Below, piece by piece: positions 1 through 7,802 of a stretch of 43,910 nucleotides of DNA; the stretch's first letter is position 1, and each line of letters starts with the position of its first letter. Below the pieces are notes generated by a model that worked only from the letters and a program-made list of their open reading frames with translations, made no database searches and was not told the DNA's origin. The position numbers and the translations under genes are program-made. The stretch covers positions 1-43,910 of IMG/VR virus record IMGVR_UViG_3300041402_000278; one strand, 5' to 3'. Origin of the DNA: a virus.

Positions 1-18
1 AGCCGAAGCCACCTTACG

Positions 19-258
19 GTGGTCAAGCAGAATCCACGGATCACCACGCTGCAGGCTACGTGCCCCGACTGCGGGATCGTGAACGAGTTCGTGGTCTCAA
101 GTCCCAGCCTGCAAATGTGGGTCCGGGGCGACTTGATCCAAGACGCTTTTCCCGAGTTGACTGCTGACCAGCGCGAGCAGTTTATCACCGGGTACTGTGA
201 CCCGTGCTGGCAGAAGATGTGGGCGTACCTGAACGACGAGGAGAACGGCAATGATTGA
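19..258 (+). CDS. Small zinc-ribbon-like protein, possibly 5'-truncated
   Basis: Unrecognised 79-residue protein. Two cysteine pairs are visible, CPDC near residues 15-18 and CDPC near residues 60-63, the pattern of a small treble-clef or zinc-ribbon fold, so metal binding is inferred. The start used is a GTG at 19 inside a small hairpin, with no convincing ribosome binding site. The frame is open back to base 1, so the true start may lie outside the window. It overlaps the next gene by 8 bases, suggesting one transcript. No specific function can be assigned. Confidence 0.55.
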   Translation: MVKQNPRITTLQATCPDCGIVNEFVVSSPSLQMWVRGDLIQDAFPELTADQREQFITGYCDPCWQKMWAYLNDEENGND

Positions 259-502
259 AGCACACGGCGGCGGCGGCTTTTCTATCACGGGGGCGCACAT
301 CCCCCTCTACCGGCTCATGGTGATGGCATCGGGTCTCAAGCTCGAAATTCAAGGGCTCAGGTACAGCAGGGGCCGAACCTGCTACGCCTTGGCCAAGTCA
401 GAATTCGGGTTCAAGGGAAACAAGGCGAAGGTGCTCACGCAGCTACAGGCCCACATCGAGACCGTTAAGGCTGGTCTCAACGACGAGGAGGAAACTGCAT
501 GA
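251..502 (+). CDS. Hypothetical protein (83 aa)
   Basis: I do not recognise this protein. It begins with a glycine-rich stretch (residues 6-9), followed by a short hydrophobic segment with two methionines and a lysine/arginine-rich middle, and ends acidic. The ATG at 251 overlaps the upstream gene and the stop overlaps the ATG of the next gene at 499, so translational coupling in a small early operon is likely. A role in early takeover of the host is only a guess from position. Confidence 0.6.
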   Translation: MIEAHGGGGFSITGAHIPLYRLMVMASGLKLEIQGLRYSRGRTCYALAKSEFGFKGNKAKVLTQLQAHIETVKAGLNDEEETA

Positions 503-900
503 TTTGGCTGACGAAAATCAGAACCGGCGAAGCCGTTGGAATCAATCCCACGGAGATCAAGACGATCCAGTTTCTCGACATGTACATGAGCCCCCGCGAG
601 GACGCGCCGAATAGGGTGAGCGACCCGAGGAGCCCCGAGGGTGAGGGGCCATGGTACGGCAAGGGGTCTCACGTCGAGATGAAAGGCAAGAACGCCGAGG
701 GTTTCGGAGTCGAGCAGTCGCCGGGGGATATACGCGCCCTACTAGAGCAGCACGAGGCGCGGTTCATGGAGGGCATGAGGGCGGCGCGGGAGTCCGAAGG
801 CGACGGCACGAGGTCGCACGGCGCCATGTGCCCGGTGCGTGTGGGTGGCGAGTGCCTGTGTGGCGAGGCTGATCGGCAGGAACGAGAGGAGACCCCGTAG
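499..900 (+). CDS. Hypothetical protein (133 aa)
   Basis: Unrecognised protein, last of the first short early cluster. The N-terminal 30 residues look beta-rich (TGEAVGINPTEIKTI), as in small phage proteins that begin with a single-strand-binding-like or PH-like strand pattern, but this is weak. The C-terminal third is charged and carries two cysteines near the end (GGECLCGEA). The ATG at 499 overlaps the preceding stop. It is followed by a 100-base gap that holds a promoter, so this gene probably closes a transcription unit or reads through into the next. Confidence 0.6.
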   Translation: MIWLTKIRTGEAVGINPTEIKTIQFLDMYMSPREDAPNRVSDPRSPEGEGPWYGKGSHVEMKGKNAEGFGVEQSPGDIRALLEQHEARFMEGMRAARESEGDGTRSHGAMCPVRVGGECLCGEADRQEREETP

Positions 901-925
901 GGAATTGCCAATTTGCAGGCTGGAC

Positions 926-954
926 TTGACAAGCCGGTTCGGCCAGCTTAGATT
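926..954 (+). promoter_or_regulatory. Sigma70-type promoter upstream of the AAA+ gene
   Basis: A perfect TTGACA at 926-931 is followed by a 17-base spacer and TAGATT at 949-954 (4 of 6 matches to TATAAT). It lies in a non-coding gap, about 46 bases before the ATG at 1001, which has a strong binding site (CGAGGAGT at 989-995). Position, spacing and match make this one of the two best promoters in the window. Recognition by the host housekeeping sigma factor is inferred. Confidence 0.75.
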
Positions 955-1000
955 GGTAGCACGAGCAGAAAAACGCAACCGAGAAACCGAGGAGTAAACG

Positions 1001-3031
1001 ATGGCCCTACCTTATGCAGCATTCCCGAAATACGGAGCCTCCGTGCTAGGACAGGCTAAGTACGACGCGGAATTGCAGGCGTGGGAGCTTTATCAGGCTT
1101 CGCTTCGCAATTCCAGCATGGGCGATTTTGAGATCGCAGATGCCGTCGAATCTGACGGGTCAGACGAGCCTGCAAGCGACCTGGACACCTTCACGTATAT
1201 CCGCAAGTACGTGAAGGAAGGGCAGAGTCGCAAACGGATCTTCCGCGAGCAGAACATCAAGGCGCTCGACGCGGACCACGCACTACGACAAGGGCGTGAC
1301 GCGATGACCGCCGAGCTTGGGCCGAGAGTCTACCCCGGTGAGACCGCCCTCATAAACTGGCAACCCGTACCGGGAACCGAGAAGGCAGCAAAGCCGCGAG
1401 GCAAAGCCTTCGTAGAGGGCGAGGACGAGCGCCGGAACGACGAGGGAACGAACGGATCGACCGGCGAAGCCAGACCCGACAACATGCCAGCCAACGAGGG
1501 GCAGGGCGCCGAGGAGAACACGAGCAACAGCCAAGGCGAAGAGCAGCAGGGCGAAAGCGGCGGGCAGTCCGACGACAGCCAAGACGACGAGAACGAGAGT
1601 TCTCAAGGTGCAGGCGATGGTGACGGGGACACGAGCCAGGGCAACGATCAGCAGGGCGAGGATGACACGCCGAAGATGCCCACATGCCCCGAGTGCGGCG
1701 AGCAGCGCGGGACGACTGAGGGCTGCTGTGCTCCGGAAGACACTGGCATTCCGAAGCCCGATCAGGGTCCTCCGGACGAGGACCGCGACAATTTGCAGCT
1801 ACTTCGGACGGACGGCGAAGCGCCGTACATGGGTCCCGAAGCTCGCCGGAAGATCGAACGGATCTCCCACGAGGAGACCGTGTCCACGCTGACGAAGTCC
1901 CTGCAGGATGTGGATGGCTGGACCCGCGACGTGGTGAAGGGCGCGGTTCACGAGATGGCCGTCGAGCTTTACGGCGCCATGTCGAAGAGCCATGTGAGCC
2001 TAAAGGCTGCGATCGAGAACGGGACCGGAACCAACAGCCTGCCAGCCATGAAGGCTCAGGCTCAAGCCATCGTAGATGAGGCGCTGAAGGGCTTCAAGCC
2101 GTCCGAGGGCTCAGACGTGGACATGGTGGCCGTGCGCTCAGAGATGCAGCGTATGGTGACCGCCGCGTTCGAGGCAAGCGACAACGTGGAGGAATTGGCC
2201 CAGAAGGTGGCCGAGAGACTCAACGCCCCGCGCCGCATCGAAGTTTCGATGAACGGCACGATCAACGAGATCGACGGGACGCCACACGGAGCGTTTGACG
2301 AGTCCCTGCGGGCTATGACTCGCGGGCTGGACTTGTTCATGGTGGGGCCAGCGGGTAGCGGGAAAGGATTCCTGGCCCAGCACTTGGCCGACGCCCTTGG
2401 CCAGCGATTCGGATTCCTCTCGTGTTCCGAAGGAATGAGCGAGGGAATGCTGCTGGGGCGCGGGGTGCCGTTGGCCGATCGGTTCCTGTATCTCGAAAGC
2501 AGCTTCGTGGATTTCTACGAAAACGGTGGGGTGTTCTTGCTCGATGAGATCGACGCCGCGAACCCCAACGTGCTGCTGATTATCAACGAGTGCTTGAGCA
2601 GCCCGCACTTGAGCATCCCGAACCGCGTGGATTCTCCGTATGCGGTTCGTCACGAGGACTTCTACTGCATCGTCGCCGCTAACACATGGGGCACGGGGCC
2701 AGACATGGAGTACGTGGGCCGCAACCGCCTGGACGCGGCTTTCCTGAATCGCTTCATCGGCTCGCAGATTGAGCTTGGCTACGACGCGAAGATCGAAGGC
2801 GCCATCGCCAAGGCGTACATGGGTCCGCAGAAGGCCGAGGACGTGCTCAAGCGGTTCTGGGGCGTTCGCAAGAAGCTGGAGGAACTCAATATCCGTAGGA
2901 TCTGGAGCACCCGAGGGCTGGAGAAAATGTGCATCGCTCTGGCCGCAGGCGACGACATGCACGAGGTACTTGACGCTCACACCCGAGGCTGGACCAGGGA
3001 TGAAAAGTCGAAGGCGGGGGTGACGGGATGA
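1001..3031 (+). CDS. MoxR/CobS-like AAA+ ATPase with acidic linker and zinc motif
   Basis: 676-residue AAA+ ATPase of the MoxR/CobS kind, enzymes that remodel partner proteins using ATP. The N-terminal 110 residues are followed by a long acidic Gln/Ser/Gly/Asp-rich linker (about 145-225), then a cysteine cluster (C229, C232, C242, C243) that may bind zinc. The ATPase core is near 420-600: Walker A GPAGSGKG at 449-456, Walker B FLLDEID at 512-518 and a sensor-1-like VAANTW at 558-563. It is led by a promoter (926-954) and strong binding site, and its stop overlaps the ATG of the next gene, whose product is its likely partner. Related ATPase plus von Willebrand pairs occur in other phages; the target here is unknown. 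Confidence 0.85.
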   Translation: MALPYAAFPKYGASVLGQAKYDAELQAWELYQASLRNSSMGDFEIADAVESDGSDEPASDLDTFTYIRKYVKEGQSRKRIFREQNIKALDADHALRQGRDAMTAELGPRVYPGETALINWQPVPGTEKAAKPRGKAFVEGEDERRNDEGTNGSTGEARPDNMPANEGQGAEENTSNSQGEEQQGESGGQSDDSQDDENESSQGAGDGDGDTSQGNDQQGEDDTPKMPTCPECGEQRGTTEGCCAPEDTGIPKPDQGPPDEDRDNLQLLRTDGEAPYMGPEARRKIERISHEETVSTLTKSLQDVDGWTRDVVKGAVHEMAVELYGAMSKSHVSLKAAIENGTGTNSLPAMKAQAQAIVDEALKGFKPSEGSDVDMVAVRSEMQRMVTAAFEASDNVEELAQKVAERLNAPRRIEVSMNGTINEIDGTPHGAFDESLRAMTRGLDLFMVGPAGSGKGFLAQHLADALGQRFGFLSCSEGMSEGMLLGRGVPLADRFLYLESSFVDFYENGGVFLLDEIDAANPNVLLIINECLSSPHLSIPNRVDSPYAVRHEDFYCIVAANTWGTGPDMEYVGRNRLDAAFLNRFIGSQIELGYDAKIEGAIAKAYMGPQKAEDVLKRFWGVRKKLEELNIRRIWSTRGLEKMCIALAAGDDMHEVLDAHTRGWTRDEKSKAGVTG

Positions 3032-3972
3032 TTGACACGGTAATCCACGAGGGCGAGAGCAAGCGGGTCCATGTGCTGGAGATGGACGTGGGCGAGCTTC
3101 CCGATCTCAAGAACAAGAAGCCGCACCCGGATAACGTGGGGATCGCGGACAGGCTCAGGATGGTGTGGGGGCTGCGTGAGGCGCGGGAAGGTGAAGATCC
3201 GACCCCATGGGACGGGAGCCCGAAGTCGTTTTACTTGGGGCGCCTGAAGGACATTCATTCCGTTGACAAACGGCTTGAGAAGGGCTGGAAAGACGGGTCC
3301 GAGAAGGCGCTGACATTGGCCGCAGGTCTCAAGGATAAGATCAGCCAGCCGTTGAGCATACGGCGCAAGCTACGCTGGTCCGACGACGGCGACGAGTTCG
3401 ACCGCGAGCGCCTGAACGATGGGCACTTCGATAGCTGCTGGCGCACTACGCACCGGGAGATCGCGGTGGCCGTGCCCGTTATCACGATCGCCATGTCGTG
3501 GGGCGGGAATGCGAACACGAGCCATGAGCAACTTTTCTGGTCTGGGGCTGCAGCTTTGGCGCTCTGCCAAGTGCTGGAGGAGGCTGGATATCAGACGAGC
3601 CTCACGGCCATAGCGCCCACGAGGTACGAGTACGGCTCAGGAAAATTTCAGGCCATGTGCGTGACCGTGAAGAGGGCGGGCGAGTACATGAGATCGGATG
3701 CGCTGGCGAGCGTGATCTGTCTGGGTCCGACGTTCCGAACCTACGGTTTCATGGGCACGTATCTGTGCCCGTGGGGAATTGACGATGCGCTGGGATCGCA
3801 CGGAAACATCGAGATGCTGATGCCTCAGATCGTGGAGGCGGGCGCCATGGACTCGCCACAAATCACGCTCCCAGACTCGCGGGACAGATGGAGTGCGAAG
3901 GCGGCAATCGTGAATGCGCTGGAGCAGCTTAGGGCTGCAAATCTGGCGGCGCTACCGGAGGTACTACGATGA
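3028..3972 (+). CDS. Putative von Willebrand/CobT-like partner of the AAA+ ATPase
   Basis: 314-residue protein translationally coupled to the AAA+ gene (ATG at 3028 overlaps its stop). After a charged N-terminal third, the middle has alternating hydrophobic strands and helices (VPVITIAMSWGGNANTS, then ALALCQVLEEAGYQTSLTAIAP), the layout expected of a von Willebrand factor A-like alpha/beta fold. A canonical DxSxS metal site is not obvious. MoxR/CobS ATPases usually act with such a partner encoded next door, as in CobS-CobT. The assignment therefore rests on context plus fold pattern and not on a diagnostic motif; it could be an unrelated phage protein family. Confidence 0.6.
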   Translation: MIDTVIHEGESKRVHVLEMDVGELPDLKNKKPHPDNVGIADRLRMVWGLREAREGEDPTPWDGSPKSFYLGRLKDIHSVDKRLEKGWKDGSEKALTLAAGLKDKISQPLSIRRKLRWSDDGDEFDRERLNDGHFDSCWRTTHREIAVAVPVITIAMSWGGNANTSHEQLFWSGAAALALCQVLEEAGYQTSLTAIAPTRYEYGSGKFQAMCVTVKRAGEYMRSDALASVICLGPTFRTYGFMGTYLCPWGIDDALGSHGNIEMLMPQIVEAGAMDSPQITLPDSRDRWSAKAAIVNALEQLRAANLAALPEVLR

Positions 3973-4322
3973 AAATCCTGAAACGCTTCCGTGCTCTGAC
4001 CTGGACGCAGATCCGGGAAGGGGCGCGGGAGCTTAACGGGGCGCGGGGGTTCCTACGCGCCATGAGAAAAGACTGGTACATGTGGTTCGCCGTCGTGATG
4101 GCTCTCGTGCTCCAAAGCTACGGTCTCATGGCCGTGCTCGCGGTGTGCTCCACGTTCGGCGCGACGACCCGCGAGTGGACGCTCGACGGGTACAAGAAAA
4201 TGCTCGACGGGTACGGCACCATGGTCGATCAGCAGCAGGGGATCATCGGTTCGTACCAGCGCGAGAACGGCAGGCACCCGAGCGAGCAGGCCGCAACCGA
4301 CAGGCTAGGGAGGATGAATTGA
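3969..4322 (+). CDS. Small membrane protein (117 aa)
   Basis: Unrecognised protein with a basic N-terminus and one strongly hydrophobic segment at about residues 37-60 (WYMWFAVVMALVLQSYGLMAV), then a polar C-terminal half rich in Gln, Tyr and Gly that may form a helix. One or two membrane passes are possible. The ATG at 3969 overlaps the preceding stop, placing it in the same operon as the ATPase pair. A membrane anchor or superinfection-exclusion role would be a guess. Confidence 0.65.
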   Translation: MKILKRFRALTWTQIREGARELNGARGFLRAMRKDWYMWFAVVMALVLQSYGLMAVLAVCSTFGATTREWTLDGYKKMLDGYGTMVDQQQGIIGSYQRENGRHPSEQAATDRLGRMN

Positions 4323-4702
4323 AATACGGGATGAAGAAACCGTGTAACAACTGCCCTTTCGTGCGGAGGCACAACTTCTATCTCAAACCCGAGCGTGTCG
4401 AGGAATTGCGGGACAACACAGGCGAGTTCCCGTGCCACCAGACGGTGGACTACGACCAAGCGATGGACGACGACGAGGGGTACGACGGAGTCGTGAGACA
4501 GGACCGAGATCAGTCCCAAGAAGTGCATTGTTTGGGACATCTTATTGTCCAATGGAGTGACTGGGGCGGGTTCAACAAGATCCAGGCATGGTCGGCTCGC
4601 CTGGGTGAGTTCAAGCCCGAGGACATGCCGACGCCCGAGGAGGCGGACGTGTTCGAGACCTGGGAAGAGATGATCGAACGGTGCCGGGAGATGGACGGAT
4701 GA
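4319..4702 (+). CDS. DUF6283-like cysteine-rich protein
   Basis: About 127 residues with the pattern CNNCPF, then FPCH, then CLGHL. This resembles a family of small phage and actinobacterial proteins of unknown function (DUF6283-like) with conserved cysteines and histidine suited to metal binding. The start chosen is TTG at 4319, overlapping the previous stop (TTGA) and preceded by GGGAGG at 4308-4313. An ATG at 4331, four codons later, is an alternative with a poorer binding site. The C-terminal half is acidic and Trp-rich. Function unknown. Confidence 0.65.
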   Translation: MKYGMKKPCNNCPFVRRHNFYLKPERVEELRDNTGEFPCHQTVDYDQAMDDDEGYDGVVRQDRDQSQEVHCLGHLIVQWSDWGGFNKIQAWSARLGEFKPEDMPTPEEADVFETWEEMIERCREMDG

Positions 4703-5202
4703 CTGACCGCAAATGCGGGACCTGTTTCCTCTGCTGCACGGCGCTGGCGGTGCCCGAGTTGGACAAGAAAAACGGGGAGCCCTGCGTCTATGCGAGCGCC
4801 GAAGGGTGCGCCATCTACGATGACCGCCCGCTCTCGTGCGTGGTGTTCGAGTGTGCATGGCTGCAGGGCGCGGGAGGCGGGCTGGAGACGCGACCGGACT
4901 ACACGGGAGGGGTCATGGTAGGCGAGAACGACCACGGCCCTCACAAGCTAGGCATGGCCCTCGTGATTTACACCGATCCGAAGGGCAAGGACATAAAGCG
5001 ATCGAGATACATCCGCGAAGTCGTGAAGGCCGTCGTGGAGGCGGGCGAAGTGGTGTTCATTCTGGCAGGGGACGAGCGAACGCTGGTCGCCCAGCCCGAC
5101 AGCGCCTACGTGAAGAGGGTGAGAGAGTTGGAAGCCGAGGTACTGGCAAACCCCGAAGGGGAGACCGCCCGTTTGCAGGCGGAAGCGGAAAATGAGCGAT
5201 AG
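4699..5202 (+). CDS. YkgJ-type cysteine-cluster protein
   Basis: 167-residue protein with the cysteine signature of the YkgJ / UPF0153 putative zinc- or iron-chelating family: CGTCFLCC near the N-terminus, then a cysteine in PCVY, GCAIYDDRP and CVVFECAW. Family members are presumed metal binders, but their biochemical role is not established. The ATG at 4699 overlaps the previous stop and follows GGGAG. The C-terminal 60 residues are mostly charged helix and unlike the core family, which may be a phage-specific extension. Confidence 0.75.
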   Translation: MTDRKCGTCFLCCTALAVPELDKKNGEPCVYASAEGCAIYDDRPLSCVVFECAWLQGAGGGLETRPDYTGGVMVGENDHGPHKLGMALVIYTDPKGKDIKRSRYIREVVKAVVEAGEVVFILAGDERTLVAQPDSAYVKRVRELEAEVLANPEGETARLQAEAENER

Positions 5203-5776
5203 CTGGCGCTGGTACGGACACGTTGGGCATCTCTGCATAGGGAACTGGTGCCGGTTCCACCTGACGACGCACGTAGGGCACTACCTCGTGTCCACGGTGG
5301 GGGAATACGTCCCGGATGAGCAGGTCCGGAACATGCTGGCCGAGATCCGTGGGATCAAGATCGAGGGGCGGGGTGATGCTCGACTCTACGACTGGCTGAA
5401 GAAGAGCGGGTACGAGGAGATTGGGATGGACCGAATCTATGAGAGCATGGTCTTCCCGGCTGGAAAGCCGTGCCACGCACGAGACTGTAACTGCGGGCTC
5501 CCCGAGCTTCTGCACCCGGAAGCGGATTTCGCGGGATATCTAACGCCAGCAGCCGCCACGCTGGGGCACTACGAGCTATGCAGGAAGTGGGAGGACGCAC
5601 CGCAGGAGATGGAGACCCGCACGACCGACGAGGCCCGTGCCGATTTCCGGAAGATCGCAGAGGAGATGTTGAGCGACGAGCAGGAGGAGGTCATACGAGA
5701 TCTGAGCCAAGATCTACCCGAGGATCTAAAGAAGGCGCTTCGGGATGCAGACTTTGACGACGGGAGCATAACATGA
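5192..5776 (+). CDS. Hypothetical protein (194 aa)
   Basis: Unrecognised. The N-terminal region is rich in His and Trp (WRWYGHVGHLCIGNWCRFH), residues 85-115 contain a cysteine-rich CHARDCNCG stretch, and the last 60 residues are an acidic, probably helical tail. The initial segment looks like a compact beta domain. It overlaps the YkgJ-type gene by 11 bases and the next gene by 4, so it belongs to the same early operon. Metal binding is possible but not demonstrated. Confidence 0.6.
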   Translation: MSDSWRWYGHVGHLCIGNWCRFHLTTHVGHYLVSTVGEYVPDEQVRNMLAEIRGIKIEGRGDARLYDWLKKSGYEEIGMDRIYESMVFPAGKPCHARDCNCGLPELLHPEADFAGYLTPAAATLGHYELCRKWEDAPQEMETRTTDEARADFRKIAEEMLSDEQEEVIRDLSQDLPEDLKKALRDADFDDGSIT

Positions 5777-6120
5777 ATACCGAAGAGAGGGTACGACCAC
5801 ATAAAGATATGACCCCCAAGGACTTACGACGCTGGCGAGGTCAGCAGCCTGGCGATTACGCATGGAAAAACAACCAGCGGAAAGCCGGGTGGTCCCAGGT
5901 TCGGGCTGCAGATTGGTACGGGTGCAGCATCCGCCAATGGGTGAGGTACGAGTCGGGCGAGAATGCGATCTCGCTCACGCTGATTAAGCGGCTGATCGCA
6001 CACGAGTCGAGCTTCGATGACACCGTGGCGCGGCTCTGGGAAACGACGCCTGAGAAGATGGAGGAGTACGGGGGGAGCGTGTTCCCGCAACTGGCCCACG
6101 AGGGCACAGGAGGTACGTGA
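5773..6120 (+). CDS. Helix-turn-helix (XRE/Cro-like) DNA-binding protein
   Basis: 115-residue protein. Residues about 25-75 fit a Cro/C1-type helix-turn-helix: the pattern 'AGWSQVRAADWYGCSIRQW' followed by 'YESGENAIS' matches the usual 'QxxxAxxxGxsxxxVxxxExG' layout, and then a leucine/isoleucine helix. It could repress or activate early promoters such as those at 926 and 6696. No integrase or obvious lysogeny switch is present, so a lytic-cycle regulator is more likely than a prophage repressor. Operator sites were not identified. Confidence 0.7.
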   Translation: MNTEERVRPHKDMTPKDLRRWRGQQPGDYAWKNNQRKAGWSQVRAADWYGCSIRQWVRYESGENAISLTLIKRLIAHESSFDDTVARLWETTPEKMEEYGGSVFPQLAHEGTGGT

Positions 6121-6314
6121 TGCTGCTCACAGAGAAGCAGATACGCAGGCTGTTGGACGAGCTTGGGTACATGACCGTGTTCGAGGAGACGGGGCCGAAC
6201 GGGGTGAGGGTGCAGCGCAAGCACGGTGGGTACTCGCAAGACGACGAAGTGATCGGCATTCAGGGCAAGCTGTCGATCATGTTGGAGGCCAAGGCCAGGG
6301 TGGGTGCAGAATGA
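6120..6314 (+). CDS. Hypothetical protein (64 aa)
   Basis: Small unrecognised protein, mixed charge, no cysteines or membrane segment. I chose the ATG at 6120, which overlaps the previous TGA by one base; a GTG at 6117 directly upstream is also in frame. It overlaps the next gene by four bases. Nothing in the sequence hints at a function beyond membership of the early operon. Confidence 0.5.
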   Translation: MLLTEKQIRRLLDELGYMTVFEETGPNGVRVQRKHGGYSQDDEVIGIQGKLSIMLEAKARVGAE

Positions 6315-6673
6315 CGTTCGATCGAGCGCGGGTCATAGACCTGGCGACCACCCAGGTAGGGGGCGACACCCGCTGCATGATAATTTTCGAGGTCCCCGCC
6401 ACTATCGAGGGTATTGAGGCTGCAATCGACATCTTGGAGGGGGTCCGGAAGACCCTCCCGCCGGGCGTAGACCACGGTGGAAACTGGGCGATCAAAGCGA
6501 TCCACGATGGCCCTTGCAAGTCGAAAGAATCCCGAGATATGGCGGACTGCTCTTGCGATTCTCTCATCTGTGAGTGCATCCAGATCTCCGCCATAGACGA
6601 GGCCCTGCTCCGGAGTACCGGAGGCTATGACTTGGAGGTCGAGGTTGGGGGTGACGAAACGGACATGAATTAA
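6311..6673 (+). CDS. Hypothetical protein (120 aa)
   Basis: Unrecognised protein, beginning at the ATG 6311 that overlaps the previous stop. The first 50 residues have an alternating strand-helix pattern (MIIFEVPATIEGIEAAIDILEGV) like a small alpha/beta fold. A cysteine cluster follows (CKS, CSCDSLICEC, around residues 75-95) that could coordinate metal. It ends just before an 82-base gap holding a promoter, so it is probably the last gene of this transcription unit. Confidence 0.55.
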   Translation: MTFDRARVIDLATTQVGGDTRCMIIFEVPATIEGIEAAIDILEGVRKTLPPGVDHGGNWAIKAIHDGPCKSKESRDMADCSCDSLICECIQISAIDEALLRSTGGYDLEVEVGGDETDMN

Positions 6674-6695
6674 CCCCGCCGTTCTTACTTGCTAC

Positions 6696-6724
6696 TTGAC
6701 AGGGAAAGTTTCGGGCCATATTTT
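6696..6724 (+). promoter_or_regulatory. Second sigma70-type promoter in the early arm
   Basis: TTGACA at 6696-6701, a 17-base spacer, then TATTTT at 6719-6724 (4 of 6 matches to TATAAT). It sits in the non-coding gap 6674-6755. The next gene starts with ATG at 6756 after GAGAGGG (6744-6750). Element layout and spacing match the promoter at 926-954. The first base of the -35 element could be read as a TTG start of a longer gene, but the promoter reading with the well-placed binding site is preferred. Confidence 0.7.
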
Positions 6725-6755
6725 GAGATTCGATTTTGACAAAGAGAGGGCCGCA

Positions 6756-7199
6756 ATGGATCGACCAGTGTGGGACCAGGACGCCGAAAAGTATGAGGAT
6801 TTCCTGGAGAAACTCCCCGACTTCTTACAGAAGGGACTCGCGGAAGGGACCGCCTTCATGGCCGTGCCTGGAGACGGGTTCGACCTGATGGCGAAGTTCA
6901 TGGAGAGCGCGAGGAATGACGACAAGCTCACGTCTTGGCTGGAGTTCGTAACAGCCGTCGAGACCGAGGACGAGTGCAAGCAAATGATCTCCGATATCGT
7001 ATCGCTGGAGGTCGTGGCCATGTCGATCGCGAAGAGCCTGATGAAGCGGAAGCGTGAGATCCACAAGCTGACGTGCGAGGACTGCTCTGATGCACCGAGC
7101 GAGGGCCAGGTCAAGCGGGCCATCGACGCAGCCAGGCAGGCATTCCTGGACACGATACAGGGCGACGATCCGGAACCCTGGAAGGGAGACTCAGAATGA
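6756..7199 (+). CDS. Hypothetical protein (147 aa), first gene after promoter
   Basis: Unrecognised, acidic, probably all-helical protein (for example EKYEDFLEKLPDFLQKGL). It carries a CEDC pair near residue 110. The start at ATG 6756 is chosen because a strong binding site (GAGAGGG, 6744-6750) sits five bases upstream and a promoter lies just before it; an in-frame TTG at 6696 coincides with the -35 element and is rejected. As first gene of this operon it may be expressed strongly. Function unknown. Confidence 0.65.
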   Translation: MDRPVWDQDAEKYEDFLEKLPDFLQKGLAEGTAFMAVPGDGFDLMAKFMESARNDDKLTSWLEFVTAVETEDECKQMISDIVSLEVVAMSIAKSLMKRKREIHKLTCEDCSDAPSEGQVKRAIDAARQAFLDTIQGDDPEPWKGDSE

Positions 7200-7417
7200 A
7201 GTACCTCATACTCTTAGCCCTGCTGGCCGTCGCCTCGCCAGCATCGGCCCAGACACACGCATTCCTGAGCGGAGAGAAGGCGGCGGTGGATACCAAGACG
7301 TGCTTCTACAAGGCCAACGGCCACGTCTACACGCTGCTGATTGGACGCTCCCGGCCATGCCCGTTGAGCATCCGGATACCCGAGCCCCTCCCCCGCCCCC
7401 GACCGGGGCCAGCATGA
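7196..7417 (+). CDS. Small exported protein (73 aa)
   Basis: The first 19 residues form a classic signal peptide: MKYLILLALLAVASPASA followed by Q, with an Ala-X-Ala cleavage site. The mature part is about 54 residues with one cysteine pair (C42 and C59 by approximate count) that could form a disulphide in the periplasm, and a proline-rich end. It implies a host with an export pathway and probably a periplasm. Possible roles include inhibition of an envelope protein or superinfection exclusion, but nothing specific is visible. Confidence 0.65.
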   Translation: MKYLILLALLAVASPASAQTHAFLSGEKAAVDTKTCFYKANGHVYTLLIGRSRPCPLSIRIPEPLPRPRPGPA

Positions 7418-7584
7418 GCTTCTTCACGGAGAAGGTTCGGTGTGCGGAGTGCCGCGACGGCATGGTCACGGTGACCGCAAAGATGGAGCAGATCCGGGAG
7501 CGTATCCTGGCTCAGAACCCGAGTGCTGACGTGGCTTTCGTCTGCAAGGCGTGTGAGCACAAGATGATGGGAGCGATGAACTGA
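7414..7584 (+). CDS. Small zinc-ribbon protein (56 aa)
   Basis: Two CxxC pairs (CAEC near residue 10 and CKAC near residue 47) frame a short helical middle, a typical zinc-binding arrangement for a very small phage protein. The ATG at 7414 overlaps the preceding TGA (ATGA). Such proteins often bind nucleic acid or a host enzyme, but the partner is unknown. The stop at 7584 shares a base with the next start. Confidence 0.6.
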   Translation: MSFFTEKVRCAECRDGMVTVTAKMEQIRERILAQNPSADVAFVCKACEHKMMGAMN

Positions 7585-7802
7585 TGCCCCGCCTGAAGGC
7601 GCCACGTTACATGTACCTGCAGGTCGAGGGCGAGGACGTGACGTGGTCGCACGAGCGCCGGTCAGAGGCCGACGTGGAGTACATCCAGAGCGAGCCCACG
7701 ATCAGGGAGATCGCCAACATCCTGAAGGATAAGATGGCCGAAGACTCGTGCGCTGCCTGTGGGCAGAGCGTGTCCCTGCTATGCGAGGACTGTCGAGAAT
7801 GA
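7584..7802 (+). CDS. Small protein with C-terminal cysteine pairs (72 aa)
   Basis: Unrecognised protein with a mixed-charge body and a C-terminal zinc-ribbon-like motif (CAACGQSVSLLCEDC). It is the second consecutive small cysteine-pair protein in this operon. The ATG at 7584 overlaps the previous stop by one base and the stop overlaps the ATG at 7799. Metal binding is inferred; no further function can be read. Confidence 0.6.
   Translation: MPRLKAPRYMYLQVEGEDVTWSHERRSEADVEYIQSEPTIREIANILKDKMAEDSCAACGQSVSLLCEDCRE

Noticed and set aside
9-22. Hairpin CCACC-TTAC-GGTGG at the left end, with CTTACGGTGG also at 27425-27434
   Set aside because: The shared 10-base word is in the coding sequence of a neck protein and occurs only twice; chance is a sufficient explanation and no att-like role is supported.
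2138-2980. 280-codon minus-strand frame inside the AAA+ gene
   Set aside because: It overlaps the ATPase core, whose Walker motifs are intact, and shows no recognisable protein features.
3032-3060. TTGACA at 3032-3037 as a promoter
   Set aside because: It is inside the coding start of the partner gene and no -10-like hexamer occurs 16-18 bases downstream. The TTGACA at 3263-3268 fails for the same reason.
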